A stretch of 7,424 nt of DNA from Caulobacter sp. (GTDB taxonomy: Bacteria > Pseudomonadota > Alphaproteobacteria > Caulobacterales > Caulobacteraceae). A program made the translations under genes and the position numbers. Of this stretch, positions 6,260-7,424 are shown piece by piece. How positions within the stretch are numbered: the stretch's first letter is position 1; every line of letters begins with the position of its first letter. The DNA lies in assembly GCA_014378155.1 (NCBI GenBank), contig JACMOF010000503.1, positions 1 to 7,424 of the forward strand. The letters run 5' to 3'. A model generated the notes under the pieces. That model was not told the DNA's origin, did not search any database, and was given only the letters and a program-made list of their open reading frames with translations.

Positions 6260-6705
6260 TCGAATCCTCCCCCACAGAGGGAGGATTTCTTGAGCACCTC
6301 CGCTAGCCTGCCCTCCAACGCCTCCCGATCCTTCATCTGACACTCCCACACCGTCTCCACCCGCCAGCCATCCGCCGTCAGGTCAGTGAGGTTCCGCTGG
6401 TCGCGCGCCACGTTGCGCGCCACCTTGGCGACCCAGTAGTCGCGATTGGCCTTGGGGACTCGCGACCCGCGCGCGCAGTCGTGCCCGTGCCAGAAACAGC
6501 CATTCACGAAGATCGCCAGCCGGCGTCCTGGCATCACCACGTCGGGCGAGCCCGGCAGGTCCTTTCGGTGCAGGCGGTACCGCGCGCCCAGGTCGGTGAG
6601 GATCCGGCGGATCAGCAGCTCGGGCTTGGTGCCGGTGCTCTTCACCCGCGCCATCACCGCCGAGCGCTTGGCGGCGTCATAAACGTCGGTGGTCGTGGCG
6701 GTCAT
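6256..6705 (-). CDS. vsr: Very-short-patch repair endonuclease Vsr
   Basis: A 149-aa Vsr-family nuclease, which nicks DNA next to T:G mismatches left by deamination of 5-methylcytosine and so starts very-short-patch repair. DVYDAAKRSAVMARVKSTGTKPE (residues 7-29) is the usual N-terminal block. LPGSPDVV gives catalytic Asp55. FVNGCFWHGHDC (66-77) holds Phe71, Trp72 and His73, matching E. coli Phe67, Trp68 and His69. Cys70, His75, Cys77 and Cys122 match the structural zinc ligands. The position of E. coli His64 is Asn68 here, a possible functional change or a subfamily trait. The ATG at 6705 gives the family's normal N-terminus, though GAGG lies only two bases upstream. The stop overlaps that of the kinase, and the last codons are written over a hairpin. 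No cytosine methyltransferase gene is in the window. It lies 50 bases downstream of cysK on the same strand and may have its own promoter or be reached by read-through. Confidence 0.93.
   Translation of the reverse strand: MTATTTDVYDAAKRSAVMARVKSTGTKPELLIRRILTDLGARYRLHRKDLPGSPDVVMPGRRLAIFVNGCFWHGHDCARGSRVPKANRDYWVAKVARNVARDQRNLTDLTADGWRVETVWECQMKDREALEGRLAEVLKKSSLCGGGFD
6263..6291 (+). terminator. Terminator of the kinase gene, inside the vsr 3' end
   Basis: A perfect 9-bp stem pairs AATCCTCCC (6263-6271) with GGGAGGATT (6279-6287) around a seven-base loop, followed by TCTTG. It begins four bases after the kinase stop codon, so it should end that transcript. The same bases encode the last residues of Vsr (SSLCGGGF). 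On the minus strand the hairpin is followed by a weaker T-containing stretch and might also act on vsr. CCTCCC/GGGAGG hairpins of this kind may be dispersed repeats in Caulobacter-type genomes. Confidence 0.7.
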
Positions 6706-6720
6706 GGCCTCGTAACGCGC

Positions 6721-6746
6721 GGGGGCGACAGACGACCGTCGCCCCC
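6721..6746 (-). terminator. Hairpin after cysK, possible terminator or attenuator
   Basis: A perfect 9-bp stem pairs GGGGGCGAC (6721-6729) with GTCGCCCCC (6738-6746) around an eight-base loop. It starts nine bases after the cysK stop and ends 15 bases before the vsr start. No T run follows on either strand, so termination may be partial or Rho-assisted; this would reduce cysK read-through into vsr. Confidence 0.5.
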
Positions 6747-6755
6747 GGGGTCAGA

Positions 6756-7424
6756 TCAGAGTCCCTCGAACAGCGCGGTCGAGAGGTAGCGCTCGGCGAA
6801 GCTCGGGATGATCGCCACCACCAGCTTGCCGGCGTACTCGTCGCGCATCGCCAGGTCGAAAGCCGCCGTCAGGGCCGCGCCCGAGCTGATGCCGACCGGC
6901 AGGCCCTCGGTGGCGGCCGCCTTGCGGGCCATGGCGAAGCTGTCGTCGTTGCTGACCTGGATGATCTCGTCGATCACGCCGCGATCCAGGATGCCCGGCA
7001 CGAAGCCGGCGCCGATGCCTTGGATCTTGTGCGGACCGGGCGCGCCGCCCGACAGCACGGCCGAGGCCTCCGGTTCGACCGCCACCATTTTCAGGCCAGG
7101 CTTGCGGGCCTTCAGCACCTGGCCGATGCCGCTGATGGTGCCGCCGGTGCCGACGCCCGAGACCACGGCGTCCACGGCGCCGGCGGTGTCGTTCCAGATC
7201 TCTTCCGCCGTCGAGACGCGGTGGATCAACGGGTTGGCGGTGTTTTCAAACTGCTGGGGCATCACCGCGCCTGGGGTAGCGTCGATGATCTCCTGGGCGC
7301 GAGCGACGGCGCCGCGCATGCCCTTCTCGGCCGGGGTCAGCTCCAGCTTGGCGCCCAGCAGCAGCAGCATCTTGCGGCGCTCGATCGACATGCTCTCGGG
7401 CATGACCAGGGTCAGCTTGTAGCC
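6756..7424 (-). CDS. cysK: Cysteine synthase (O-acetylserine sulfhydrylase), partial
   Basis: The C-terminal 222 residues of a PLP-dependent cysteine synthase, which makes L-cysteine from O-acetylserine and sulfide in the cytoplasm. The frame stays open to the window edge (GYKLTLV before [10 protein letters not shown]), so the N-terminal third, including the PLP lysine, lies outside; the internal Met at 7403 is not the start. Visible landmarks are [20 protein letters not shown], the phosphate-binding loop [10 protein letters not shown] and PVGISSGAA, whose Ser contacts the pyridine nitrogen. The C-terminus is [13 protein letters not shown]. The order matches CysK and not cystathionine beta-synthase, since no CBS regulatory domain follows. 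CysM is a less likely alternative. The stop is TGA at 6756-6758, followed by a hairpin and then vsr on the same strand. Confidence 0.93.
   Translation of the reverse strand, partial: GYKLTLVMPESMSIERRKMLLLLGAKLELTPAEKGMRGAVARAQEIIDATPGAVMPQQFENTANPLIHRVSTAEEIWNDTAGAVDAVVSGVGTGGTISGIGQVLKARKPGLKMVAVEPEASAVLSGGAPGPHKIQGIGAGFVPGILDRGVIDEIIQVSNDDSFAMARKAAATEGLPVGISSGAALTAAFDLAMRDEYAGKLVVAIIPSFAERYLSTALFEGL

Noticed and set aside
1..7424. CRISPR arrays, transposases, insertion sequence ends or a defence island
   Set aside because: No regularly spaced repeats and no transposase or defence motifs were seen. Vsr alone is DNA repair, not a defence system.

Overview
The window looks like chromosomal DNA of a high-GC alphaproteobacterium, most likely of the Caulobacter/Phenylobacterium type. 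This is inferred from strongly GC-biased third codon positions, a Caulobacter-like TTGACG -35 element in front of a tRNA gene, and the gene families present. No species is claimed.

Left part (1-2307): the last nine codons of an upstream + strand gene end at a strong bidirectional terminator. This is shared with a converging, full-length, exported penicillin-acylase-family Ntn hydrolase on the minus strand.

Middle (2308-3518): about 1.2 kb holds no intact gene but at least two gene remnants. One is a small domain of about 80 aa (DUF7662-like) whose N-terminal half lies on the + strand and whose C-terminal half lies on the minus strand. Flipping about 110 bp between two GCGC sites joins the halves in frame. 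The C-terminal half also carries a frameshift. The other is a degraded prepilin peptidase (A24) remnant with an apparent internal deletion, a frameshift and a damaged GxGD motif. A near-perfect 26-bp palindrome lies between them.

Centre (3519-4243): a tRNA-Ala(CGC) gene on the minus strand has a clear promoter and diverges from yggT, a small two-TM membrane protein. yggT is followed by a broken DUF167 (yggU-type) gene, the usual partner of yggT.

Right part (4517-7424): a six-TM hybrid histidine kinase with a C-terminal receiver converges on an orphan vsr (very-short-patch repair endonuclease), their stop codons overlapping by three bases. The kinase's probable terminator lies inside the vsr coding end. 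Upstream of vsr, on the same strand and separated by a hairpin, is cysK (cysteine synthase), cut by the window edge.

The genes do not form one pathway; this is an ordinary housekeeping region with an unusual concentration of decayed genes. I did not find a convincing new multi-gene system. The most unusual signal is the gene split by a micro-inversion.
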